Assembly (NCBI GenBank): GCA_964634465.1 | Contig: CAZWLY010000013.1 | Location: 45,697-109,696 of the forward strand | Reading direction: 5' to 3' | DNA from: CAZWLY01 sp964634465 | GTDB taxonomy: Bacteria; Desulfobacterota; Desulfarculia; G963662305 | Length of the DNA stretch: 64,000 nt | Program-made: the position numbers and the translations under genes | In this document: piece by piece, positions 27,875-35,120 of the stretch | How the letters are laid out: each line of letters starts with the position of its first letter | Numbering within the stretch: position 1 is the first letter of the stretch | The notes under the pieces: model-generated | Database searches by the model: none | What the model was told of the DNA's origin: nothing | What the model saw: only the letters and a program-made list of their open reading frames with translations

Positions 27875-28593
27875 GGCTTGTCTCCCTGAACCTGGTCGCT
27901 CATGTAGCCGATGAAACGGGCCACATGTCCGCTGAGGGCCGCGCCGGCCGCCTCGGCGTCGCCGGACTCGATGGCGGCGACGATGGCCAGCCAGTCCTCG
28001 AAGGCCTCCCTTAGATTGGCCTCCTGTTTCGACAGAAAACCGAAATAGGTGTGGATGTTCTCGTGGACCGTGGTCAGCACCCACTCGAAGAGGGGATTGC
28101 CGGTCATTGCGGCCAGCGACAGATGGAGTTGGGTTTCGATCTCGTAGAAGGCGTCCCAGCCCTCGGCCCCGGCGGCGACGTGCTCCTCGGCCTGGGCCAT
28201 GAGCCGTTTGAGCCGGGCGATGTCTTCGGGTCCGGCCCGGCGGGCGGCCAGTCCGGCGACCACGCCTTCGATCACCTCCCTGAACTCGGCCAGGAGGGCC
28301 AACGACACCCGCCGCTGCCGGATCAACAGGGCCAGGCCCTCGACCATCGGCTCGGTGGAGGCGGCCCGGACGTAGGCCCCGCCCTTGACCCCGGTCTTGA
28401 TCGTAATCAACCCTTTTTGTTCCAGAACCCGAAGCGCTTCCCGCAGCGTTCCCCGGCTGGTCTTGAAGACCACCATCAACTCCCGCTCGGGCGGCAGCTT
28501 GTCGCCGGGCTTGAGGCGGCCGTCAAAGATGGCCGCCTCGACTTGGTCGGTGACGTCTTGAAAGACTCGATTTTTGACGGTTTCCTGGAACAC
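27829..28593 (-). CDS. GntR/FadR family transcriptional regulator
   Basis: A 254-residue regulator with an N-terminal winged helix (LPPERELMVVFKTSRGTLREALRV is the recognition part, about 33-57) and a C-terminal FCD ligand domain of helices with the expected metal-binding histidines (ETQLHLSL, H near VHENIH, HVARF). It is the first gene of the sox operon and probably senses the substrate or a product of the pathway. GTG start at 28591-28593 with GGAGG seven bases upstream. Its 3' end overlaps the soxB start. Confidence 0.88.
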   Translation of the reverse strand: MFQETVKNRVFQDVTDQVEAAIFDGRLKPGDKLPPERELMVVFKTSRGTLREALRVLEQKGLITIKTGVKGGAYVRAASTEPMVEGLALLIRQRRVSLALLAEFREVIEGVVAGLAARRAGPEDIARLKRLMAQAEEHVAAGAEGWDAFYEIETQLHLSLAAMTGNPLFEWVLTTVHENIHTYFGFLSKQEANLREAFEDWLAIVAAIESGDAEAAGAALSGHVARFIGYMSDQVQGDKPWPDPESCGGPKNRR

Positions 28594-28610
28594 CCGGCCT
28601 CCAGGGTAAA

Positions 28611-28621
28611 AGGTCCAACCA
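28611..28621. promoter_or_regulatory. Candidate GntR operator
   Basis: AGGT-CCA-ACCA is a near-palindrome fitting the FadR-type pattern TnGTnnnACnA with one mismatch. It lies directly at the predicted transcription start of the gntR-sox operon, a position suited to autoregulation. Confidence 0.35.
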
Positions 28622-28651
28622 TTATACCATTACTCGGGGGAAGGATGTCAA
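28621..28651 (-). promoter_or_regulatory. Promoter of the gntR-sox operon
   Basis: On the minus strand perfect TTGACA (28651 to 28646) and perfect TATAAT (28626 to 28621) boxes are 19 bases apart. The spacing is longer than ideal, which may make the promoter dependent on DNA twist or a regulator. The leader is about 20 bases. Confidence 0.7.
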
Positions 28652-29003
28652 CGCCGATCGAGTAGCGGCCTTGGTCCGCGCCGGTTCTTCGCTCGCGGCC
28701 TTAAGATCGCCTGCCTTGACCGCCTGGGTTCCCAGATATCATCTTTATCATGGCCGGTAGGCGCCCCTCACCGGCCAGATTGGGGCGGCGGGGCGGGCGG
28801 CGAGGTAAAGGCGAGAAAACCGCCGCCCAGGATCACATCATAAAGGATTTGGCCCGACCAGCTCGGTTAAACGAGCGCTCGTCCCCGACTCCCAAAAGCG
28901 GCAGCAGATTGTTCGGGGCATAGCCAGCCTGGATCTCGCCCCAACTCGCCACGGCGAGCGGCGACAAGGACGCGCCAAAGGGCCATCAGCCGGCCAACGC
29001 CGT
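28652..29003. other. Intergenic stretch without a supported gene
   Basis: Between the sox promoter and the end of ssb. I see no family signature on either strand. A TTGACC hexamer on the plus strand near 28716 has no good -10 partner. Confidence 0.5.
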
Positions 29004-29411
29004 CTAGAACGGAATGTCGTCCTCGTACTCGTCCGGCGGTTCGGGCGGCGGGGGCGGGGCGGACGGTCGCCTGGGCCCGCCGCTGTCGCGACTGCCCAGC
29101 ATCTTCATCTCCCGAGCGACGACCTCGGTCATGTAGCGGGTCTGGCCCTCGTTGTCCTCCCAGGAGCGCGTCTGGAGCCGGCCTTCGATGTAGACCTGGC
29201 GGCCTTTGGTCAGGTACTCACCGCAAATCTCGGCCAGACGGGCGAAAGCGACCACCCGGACCCACTCGGTCCGATCCTGCCACTCGCCGTTCTGGTCCTT
29301 GTAGCGATCGTTGCAAGCCACTCGGAAGGTGGCCACGGCCGTACCGCCGGCGGTGTAACGCATCTCCGGGTCGGCCCCCAGGTTGCCGATGAGGATGACC
29401 TTGTTAATCAT
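29004..29411 (-). CDS. ssb: Single-stranded DNA-binding protein
   Basis: A 135-residue SSB that coats single-stranded DNA in replication and repair. The OB fold starts MINKVILIGNLGADPE and includes WVRVVAFARLAE. A proline- and acid-rich tail ends in DDIPF, the tip that binds partner proteins. The start ATG has AAGGT upstream. It stands alone, downstream of the Fo operon on the same strand but separated from it by two hairpins. Confidence 0.95.
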   Translation of the reverse strand: MINKVILIGNLGADPEMRYTAGGTAVATFRVACNDRYKDQNGEWQDRTEWVRVVAFARLAEICGEYLTKGRQVYIEGRLQTRSWEDNEGQTRYMTEVVAREMKMLGSRDSGGPRRPSAPPPPPEPPDEYEDDIPF

Positions 29412-29615
29412 AGCTACCTTTCATAGCACACCGCCGCCAGCGATGACAAGCGGCAAGAAGGCGCTCCAGCCGAGTTCTTTCGAAATGGCGGCGGGGGCAT
29501 TTCGGCCTGGCCGTAACTCGACAAAACCGTCGCCCGCCAAAGAGCCCCGGCGGAGGAGGGCTGAAATCCGCGGCCGGCAGCCTCCTGGCCGCCGCGGTCA
29601 GCCCGGACGGACAAA

Positions 29616-29643
29616 GGCCCCCGGAAGAGAGCTTCCAGGGGCC
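29616..29643 (-). terminator. Probable terminator downstream of the Fo operon
   Basis: GGCCCC and GGAAG (29616-29627) pair with CTTCC and GGGGCC (29632-29643) around an AGAG loop, with one internal mismatch. On the minus strand the stem is followed by TTT, so this is a weak intrinsic terminator. Confidence 0.5.
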
Positions 29644-29763
29644 CCCAAATCAATGACGACGACCACTTTGGCCCGGATACCGAGGCAGGCTCGCCCTCGG
29701 GCCGAACGATCATCCAACCGCGCCCATCGAGCGGCTTTCGCCGCCGGCAGAATCGATAACGCC

Positions 29764-29804
29764 TCTCCGGCCTTCCTGGGACGGCGTCCCCGGAAGGCCG
29801 GAGA
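29764..29804 (-). terminator. Long hairpin after atpF
   Basis: A 13-base perfect stem (29764-29776 with 29792-29804) continues after one mismatch into a five-base inner stem around a GGC loop. It begins 18 bases after the atpF stop. No T run follows on the minus strand, so it may stabilise the message rather than end it. Confidence 0.55.
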
Positions 29805-29821
29805 ACGGCGATCAGCCGGAA

Positions 29822-30406
29822 TCAGTGAAGGCCGCTGGCCTCCAGCCGGGCCAAGGTCTCGTTGACGATCCGCTCGTGATCGGCCGGGGTGAGGCGGCTC
29901 TTCAGCTTCTCGGCAGCGCTGGCAATGACCGCCTCGCCGGACTGGGCGATCAATTCCTGTCTGGCCCTGACGAGCTCCGATTCGGCCGCCATCTGGGCCT
30001 GGGTCAAGGTATCGTCGGCCAGGCGCCGGGCCTCCTCGATGATCGACTCCCGGTTGCGGGCGGCCATGACCTTCAGTTGCTCGACGATTTCGGCGATCTC
30101 CTGCTCGGCGTTGGCCAGCTTGGCCTTCAACTCGTCCAGTTCGGCCTGGGCCTTGGCCTTGGCTTCCTCCAGCTCGGCCAGGATCTGCTCGGCCTCCTCG
30201 CGCTTGTCCTTGAAGAACGCCCTGGCCGGCTCCTTGGCCACCTTGTAGATGAGGGCGACCAGGATCAGGAAGTTGATGATCCGCCAACTGGTCTTCCACC
30301 AGAAGTCGAAGCTCTCGCCGCCGGCCGCCAAGGCCGGATGGGCGGTAAGCCCGATAATCGCCGCCGCGCCGGCCGCAACGATCAGGGCCGGACCGAACAG
30401 CCTCAT
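29822..30406 (-). CDS. atpF: ATP synthase Fo subunit b
   Basis: A 194-residue peripheral-stalk subunit. An N-terminal signal-like hydrophobic stretch (1-28) is followed by a second membrane helix (WRIINFLILVALIYKV) and then a long charged coiled coil to the C-terminus. The stalk prevents rotation of F1 against the a subunit. It overlaps the b' gene by four bases. The presence of both b and b' fits the heterodimeric stalk known from several bacterial groups and plastids. Confidence 0.88.
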   Translation of the reverse strand: MRLFGPALIVAAGAAAIIGLTAHPALAAGGESFDFWWKTSWRIINFLILVALIYKVAKEPARAFFKDKREEAEQILAELEEAKAKAQAELDELKAKLANAEQEIAEIVEQLKVMAARNRESIIEEARRLADDTLTQAQMAAESELVRARQELIAQSGEAVIASAAEKLKSRLTPADHERIVNETLARLEASGLH

Positions 30407-30828
30407 GACTTCCTCCCCAGGTAGGCCTCGGCCAGTGTTTCGGCCATGGCCTCCTCTCTGGCCGCCAGGGCGGCCCGGGCTTCCTCCAGCGAGGCCGCTA
30501 TCTCCTTCCGGATCCGCTCCATGACCTTCCTGGCCTCCTCGCTGGAGCGCTCCCGGAGTTGGTTGGCCTCGGCCCGGGCCTCGGCCAGCATCTTCTCCCG
30601 CTCGATATTGGCCCGCTGTCGGGCTTCCCGCAAGTGGTCCTGGTAGGCCCGCTGGCGCTCCTCGGCCTCGGCGAGCAGTCCATCCACCGAGGCCCGGCGC
30701 TCGGCCAGTTCCTTGTCCCTCTCGGCCAAGTGGCGAAGCACCGGCTTTATCAACAGCCGGTTGGTAATCCAGACCAGCAACAGGAAATGGGCGATCTGGA
30801 CGAAGAGGGTAAAGTTGATGCTGATCAA
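30403..30828 (-). CDS. ATP synthase Fo subunit b'
   Basis: A 141-residue second stalk subunit with one N-terminal membrane helix (TLFVQIAHFLLLVWITNRLL) and a long alanine- and glutamate-rich coiled coil. The start is TTG at 30826-30828 with GGAGG seven bases upstream. It ends in an ATGA overlap with atpF. It probably pairs with the b subunit to form the stator. Confidence 0.88.
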   Translation of the reverse strand: MISINFTLFVQIAHFLLLVWITNRLLIKPVLRHLAERDKELAERRASVDGLLAEAEERQRAYQDHLREARQRANIEREKMLAEARAEANQLRERSSEEARKVMERIRKEIAASLEEARAALAAREEAMAETLAEAYLGRKS

Positions 30829-30847
30829 AACTCAGCCTCCAAAACCT

Positions 30848-31090
30848 CTAGACCACGAAGATGAGCAACAACGCCACGACCAGGGAGTAGATGCCGGTGG
30901 ATTCGGACACGGCCTGGCCGACCAGCATGGTCCGGGTCAACAGACCGGCCTCCCGGGGATTCTTGCCGATGGCTTCGCAAGCCTTGCCGGCGGCAAAACC
31001 CTCGCCCACGCCGGGGCCGATCGCGCCCAGACCCATGGCCAATCCCGCGCCCAACAAAGCGGCCGCCCGGATGATATCAGCACCTTCCAT
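30848..31090 (-). CDS. atpE: ATP synthase Fo subunit c (single hairpin)
   Basis: An 80-residue proteolipid with two membrane helices joined by the polar loop GKNPREAG. The ion site on helix two reads V61-S62-E63-S64-T65 with Tyr68, as in sodium-binding c rings. The helix-one partner that is Gln in Ilyobacter is Glu30 here, giving a double-carboxylate site. AAGGA lies before the ATG. It lies directly after a five-hairpin c gene, so the rotor may contain both proteins. Confidence 0.93.
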   Translation of the reverse strand: MEGADIIRAAALLGAGLAMGLGAIGPGVGEGFAAGKACEAIGKNPREAGLLTRTMLVGQAVSESTGIYSLVVALLLIFVV

Positions 31091-31120
31091 ATCCTTACTC
31101 CTTCTTGAAAAAGCCCGGCC

Positions 31121-32323
31121 TTAAACGGCCAGAGTCAACAGCAATGCCACAATCAGTGAATAGATGCCGGTCGATTCGGCCACCGCCTGGCCGACCAGCA
31201 TGGTTCTGGTCAACAGCACGTTCTCCTCGACATTGCGAGCCACCCAGCGGGCGGTAGAGGCGGCTGTCATGCCTTCGCCCACGCCGGGGCCGATGCCGCC
31301 GAAGCCCATGGCCAGCCCGGCGCCCAAAAGGGCGGCCGAAGCGGTCAGGGAGGTGTCGGCCTCGAAGCCCTTGAAGAGCAGAATCAGCGAAATCAGAAAA
31401 CCATAGATGGCCGTGGACTGGGCCACCGACATACCGACCAGCATGGTCGTGGTGACCTGCCCGTAGGCTTCCGGCTGGCGAGAGATGCCTTCGTTGGCCT
31501 CCTTGGCCGTCAGGCCGTTGCCGATGCCGGGGCCGATGGAGGCCAGACCGACCGACAGCCCGGCGCCCAAAAGGGCGGCTATGGTCGGGTGGAGCGGCCG
31601 GTCGGAAAAATCGATGAACATGAGCATGAAGGCGATGACCAGACCGAAGATGGCCGGCGTCTGGCAAACCGCCGAGCCGATGAGCATGTTGGTGGTCAAC
31701 TGTCCGGAGACGCTCGGCTGGCGGCCGATGCCCTCACAGCAGGCCCCGGCCGGCATGCCCGCGCCCACGCCGGAGCCGATGGCGGCCAAGCCCATGGCCA
31801 GTCCGGCGCCCAAAAGCGCCGCCGCGGTCAGCGGTCCGCCGCCCGCGCCGAGGTTGAGAAACATCAGCATGAAGGCCACCACCAAGCCGAAGATGGTCGG
31901 CGTCTGGCAGATGGCCGAGCCGATGAGCATGTTGGTGGTCAGGGGGCCTGACAACTCCGGCCGGGCCCCGATGGACCGGCAGGCCGCGCCAGCCGGGAAT
32001 CCCGAGCCGACGCCCGAGCCGACCGCCGAGAGGCCCATGGCCAGTCCGGCGCCCAGGACCGAGGCGGCGCCAGTCCAGCCGCCGGTCTTTTGTTCGACGA
32101 AGATGAGCAACATCGCCACCACCAGGGCGAAAATGCCGGCCGACTCGGCGATGGCCTGGCCGACGAGCATGGTCTTCAATATCCCGCCCGACTGTTCGGG
32201 GTTGGCCGACAGCGACTCGTTGGCCAAACCGGCGGCGTAACCTTCGCCCACGGCCGCCCCCACGGCCCCGAAGCCGATGCAGATTCCGGCGGAAAGATAA
32301 CTGACGGCTTGTATGTTCACCAA
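31121..32323 (-). CDS. Five-hairpin fused ATP synthase c subunit
   Basis: A 400-residue proteolipid built of five tandem c-type hairpins, about ten membrane helices. The helix-two ion position falls at residues 60, 140, 221, 302 and 383, a regular spacing of 80-81, and reads Glu, Gln, Gln, Gln, Glu. The matching helix-one position 33 residues earlier reads Glu27, Ser107, Ala188, Asn269 and Glu350. Only hairpins 1 and 5 therefore keep a carboxylate and look able to carry an ion. Hairpins 2 and 3 are close copies of each other with CQTP at the site. The start is TTG at 32321-32323 with AGGAG upstream; GTG at 32320 is the next codon. It sits between the a subunit and the single-hairpin c subunit. 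Confidence 0.92.
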   Translation of the reverse strand: MVNIQAVSYLSAGICIGFGAVGAAVGEGYAAGLANESLSANPEQSGGILKTMLVGQAIAESAGIFALVVAMLLIFVEQKTGGWTGAASVLGAGLAMGLSAVGSGVGSGFPAGAACRSIGARPELSGPLTTNMLIGSAICQTPTIFGLVVAFMLMFLNLGAGGGPLTAAALLGAGLAMGLAAIGSGVGAGMPAGACCEGIGRQPSVSGQLTTNMLIGSAVCQTPAIFGLVIAFMLMFIDFSDRPLHPTIAALLGAGLSVGLASIGPGIGNGLTAKEANEGISRQPEAYGQVTTTMLVGMSVAQSTAIYGFLISLILLFKGFEADTSLTASAALLGAGLAMGFGGIGPGVGEGMTAASTARWVARNVEENVLLTRTMLVGQAVAESTGIYSLIVALLLTLAV

Positions 32324-32335
32324 GACGACGGACTC

Positions 32336-33007
32336 CTATTTCATCTGAACCGAGATGTAGACCAAGGTCAGCATGGTAAAGACGAAGGCCTGAATGGTGC
32401 CCACGAACAGGCCGAAGAAGCCGAACAGGAAGGGCGGCAGAATGAGCTGGTAGACCAGATCGGAAACGACGACGATGATGATCGCGCCGCCCATGATGTT
32501 TCCGTAAAGACGGAAAGAGATGGACACCACTTTGGCTATCTCGCCAATGACGTTCAAGGGAGCCATGAAAAAGATGGGCTCGGCGTAATCCTTCAGATAG
32601 GTCTTGATACCTTTGGTGCGGATGCCGACGTAATGGGCGATGACAAAGCCCATGATGCCCAGACCCATCGGCGTGTTGAGGTCCTTGGACGGCTCTGAGA
32701 GAAAGGGAATGATGCCCAGCCAATTGCTCAACACCAGGAACATGAACAGGGTCATGATCAGCGGGAAGTAGGTCTTGCCCTTTTCATCCAGAGCGTCGTT
32801 GGCCAGGTCTCTGAAGGCCCCGATGAGCAGTTCGGCCACCACCTGGAACGGGTTGGGGATCATGGACAGCTTTCGGGTAGCCAGAAAGCCGAATGTGATA
32901 ATGATCCCCATCACAATCCAGGTCATGATGATCGTCTGGGAGTTCAAGGCGATCTCGAACCCGCCGACATTGAATATCCACTGGGGTAATTGAGTCAGCT
33001 CTTCCAC
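32336..33007 (-). CDS. atpB: ATP synthase Fo subunit a
   Basis: A 223-residue membrane subunit that carries the ion half-channels. The essential arginine is in SFRLYGNIMGG, and the C-terminal helix GTIQAFVFTMLTLVYISV is typical. About five or six membrane segments are visible. The GTG start at 33005-33007 follows the stop of the upstream gene without a gap. It must work against a rotor that contains the fused c subunit encoded next. Confidence 0.94.
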   Translation of the reverse strand: MEELTQLPQWIFNVGGFEIALNSQTIIMTWIVMGIIITFGFLATRKLSMIPNPFQVVAELLIGAFRDLANDALDEKGKTYFPLIMTLFMFLVLSNWLGIIPFLSEPSKDLNTPMGLGIMGFVIAHYVGIRTKGIKTYLKDYAEPIFFMAPLNVIGEIAKVVSISFRLYGNIMGGAIIIVVVSDLVYQLILPPFLFGFFGLFVGTIQAFVFTMLTLVYISVQMK

Positions 33008-33436
33008 TTAGCGCCTCTCCCCACGCTTTGAAACGAATCGCTTGATAACCGGCTCCAGAAACAAGACGGCCTGGACGGCGAACAAGCCGATGGCCGTCGC
33101 CGGCAGATTGAAGACATCACTGGTCGCGGCCAGATAGAGCGGCACGGCCATGAGGGCCAGGCGACCGACCAACCACAGCGAGGCGATGCTCCGGCCGATC
33201 TTGTCGCGCCGGGCCACGGTGTTGGGTAGGGCCCGGCTCAGGAGGATGAAGTTGAGGATGCTGAACAGCCCGCCCAGGGCCAAACCCTTGGCCCACGGTT
33301 TCAGTCCCAACAGGACCAAAAACAGGGATACGCCGACCACGCCCAGCAAGGCTACCCTGACGCGGCGACGGACAAATTGTTTATATTCCATATCGCCGGA
33401 ATTCATGCCCAGGGCTCCGGCGGAAGCACTGTTCAT
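33008..33436 (-). CDS. ATP synthase subunit I-like membrane protein
   Basis: A 142-residue protein with four hydrophobic segments, matching the AtpI/AtpR-type proteins found at the front of Fo operons. These assist c-ring assembly or ion supply rather than catalysis. It lies between the AtpZ-like gene and atpB. ATG at 33436 lacks a good ribosome site; ATG at 33406 has GGAG eight bases upstream and may be the true start. Confidence 0.75.
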   Translation of the reverse strand: MNSASAGALGMNSGDMEYKQFVRRRVRVALLGVVGVSLFLVLLGLKPWAKGLALGGLFSILNFILLSRALPNTVARRDKIGRSIASLWLVGRLALMAVPLYLAATSDVFNLPATAIGLFAVQAVLFLEPVIKRFVSKRGERR

Positions 33437-33437
33437 G

Positions 33438-33680
33438 TTACGTGTCCGAATCGTCCGTCTTCTGTTCCAGGCTCATGATCTGGCGATAACAGGTCACTCC
33501 CCCGCCGACCACGCCTAACAGAATGAATAACACCAGCAGGAGTCCTTTTGTCCCCAGCCAGCGATCCAAGTAATAGCCGATCGCGAAACACAGCCCGATG
33601 GACCCGGCCATGGTCAGGCCGAGTTGGCTAACCAGAGCTACATACTCGGCCGTGTCGCGGTGCTGTTTGAATTTGCCCAC
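33438..33680 (-). CDS. AtpZ/AtpQ-like small membrane protein
   Basis: An 80-residue protein with two membrane helices (VSQLGLTMAGSIGLCFAIGY and a later LLVLFILLGVVGG) separated by a DRWLGTKG loop. This pattern is that of the small AtpZ/AtpQ-type protein at the start of many Fo operons. GTG at 33678-33680 with AGGGGGG upstream is preferred; the frame is open to 33728, but that part overlaps the promoter. Confidence 0.75.
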   Translation of the reverse strand: MGKFKQHRDTAEYVALVSQLGLTMAGSIGLCFAIGYYLDRWLGTKGLLLVLFILLGVVGGGVTCYRQIMSLEQKTDDSDT

Positions 33681-33728
33681 TCGGGCGGCCCCCCTAATAT
33701 AGATGGCGGCGTGACAAACAGCGCGCAA

Positions 33729-33757
33729 ATCATAAACACACGCCCTCCGGAAGTCAA
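33729..33757 (-). promoter_or_regulatory. Promoter of the Fo operon
   Basis: On the minus strand TTGACT (33757 to 33752) and TATGAT (33734 to 33729) are 17 bases apart, five of six matches each. The leader to the GTG at 33680 is about 40 bases. Confidence 0.72.
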
Positions 33758-34150
33758 CTACAATAATTTAGCTTTTCCAGGAGTTGGCCGACCCGGGAAC
33801 GCCCCTGGGCGCTGTTCGGTCGATTTTCCCCTAACTCGGCCCGCTCAAAGACAATCCCGAACGAACGAATGATCCGGCCGCACGCGAGGCGGGTATCGGC
33901 GGCGAATGCGACGTCGTTCTTCTTCGCCGCAGGCGGCGGGAAACGCCCCCCTCGCGGGGCTTCAATCCCCGCCCCCGCCTCTCCTCGCCCGGGCGGCGTC
34001 GGTGGAGGCGGAAGGTTCGGAGGCGAGCTTCTCGCCCTCTCCTGCCGCTAGTTGGCGATCACAACCGAACTTTCGCTTCGGGCCCGGCCCTTGGACCGGC
34101 CGCTCTCGACGAGCGGCGGACTTGCGGCCCCAACCGCGACCACATTGTTG
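33758..34150. other. Intergenic stretch without a supported gene
   Basis: Between two divergently transcribed genes. The stretch from 33900 to 34100 is rich in GC and has open frames, but no family signature or start site is convincing. Confidence 0.5.
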
Positions 34151-34181
34151 TGGACTTCCCGGGCCAAATCGAGTCTATAAT
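34151..34181 (+). promoter_or_regulatory. Possible promoter of the EamA transporter gene
   Basis: A perfect TATAAT at 34176-34181 is preceded by TGGACT at 34151-34156, a spacing of 19 bases. The transporter ATG follows 35 bases later. Confidence 0.45.
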
Positions 34182-34216
34182 GACCAGCGCTCAACCCCAA
34201 GCCGGAAAGGATGGCC

Positions 34217-35098
34217 ATGAGCTCCGGCCGCCCTGCCCTCGCCGGTCTGCTGTTCGCCGTGTTGGCGGCGCTCTTTTTTTCGACCATGAACTCCCTGGTC
34301 AAACTGGCCGGGCCATATCTTGGCGTCTGGCAGACCGGGGTCGGCCGGTTCGTGGTCGGGCTGATCGCGCTGCCCGTGCTTGCCGCCTGGTTGGGCTTCA
34401 GCCTCAGGTTCAAAAACCCGGTCCTGCTGCTGATCAGGTCCGTCTCCGGCGCGGCGGCCTTCATCCTGATGGTGATCGCCTTCCGGACCATCCCCCTGTC
34501 GGTGGGCATGGCCCTGTTTTACCTCTACCCCGTCTTCTGCGCCCTCCTCGGCCCAACCCTGGTCGGCGACAAGACGCCGCTGAAGGAGTGGCCGCTTATC
34601 GGCGGAGCGTTTGTGGGCGCGGCCGTCATTCTCTGGCCGGACAAGCTGGGCGACGGACTGGCCGTCGGCCATTTCCTGATCCTTCTGGCCTCGCTGATGG
34701 CCTCGGTGGCCATCGTTCTGGTCCGCCGCCTGGTGGTCGAGAACAACCCGTGGACGATCTACTTCAACTTCTGCCTGGTCGGGACCATCGCCTGCGGCGC
34801 GCCCTTGCTCAGCGGCTCGGGACCGATTCTGCCGGCGGGGTGGCCGGGCTGGGTGCTTGTAGTCGCCATCGGCCTCTCCGCCATGTTGGCCCAGGTGTCG
34901 ATGAACCAGGCCCTGGCCTATCTGACCGCGCCCAAGATGGGCGTCATCATGACCCTGGAGGTCGTCGGCGCGGCGGCTTTCGGAATACTCTACCTGGACG
35001 AGCCGCTGACCTGGCGCTTTGTTATCGGGGCGAGTCTGATCGTCGGCTGCGGGGCGTTGATCAATCTCCAGGGCCGATTCAAACGAAGCGAAGCTTAG
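34217..35098 (+). CDS. EamA/DMT family transporter
   Basis: A 293-residue membrane protein with ten hydrophobic helices in two EamA repeats, the layout of drug/metabolite transporters that export amino acids or other small metabolites. The first repeat starts LAGLLFAVLAALFFSTMNSL and the second near LILLASLMASVAIVLVRR. The substrate is unknown. ATG at 34217 is preferred because AAAGG lies six bases upstream; ATG at 34211 is too close to that site. It converges on the GHMP kinase gene. Confidence 0.85.
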   Translation: MSSGRPALAGLLFAVLAALFFSTMNSLVKLAGPYLGVWQTGVGRFVVGLIALPVLAAWLGFSLRFKNPVLLLIRSVSGAAAFILMVIAFRTIPLSVGMALFYLYPVFCALLGPTLVGDKTPLKEWPLIGGAFVGAAVILWPDKLGDGLAVGHFLILLASLMASVAIVLVRRLVVENNPWTIYFNFCLVGTIACGAPLLSGSGPILPAGWPGWVLVVAIGLSAMLAQVSMNQALAYLTAPKMGVIMTLEVVGAAAFGILYLDEPLTWRFVIGASLIVGCGALINLQGRFKRSEA

Positions 35099-35120
35099 CC
35101 GGTGTAAGCGCCGGCCGGCC

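Larger units (their letters stand above)
29412..29821. other. Intergenic stretch with two hairpins
   Basis: Between the Fo operon and ssb there is no supported gene. The stretch holds two strong hairpins described separately, both placed to end the Fo transcript. Confidence 0.55.

Noticed and set aside
28611..28651. A glycine or other riboswitch before the sox operon
   Set aside because: The leader is only about 20 bases, too short for a riboswitch.
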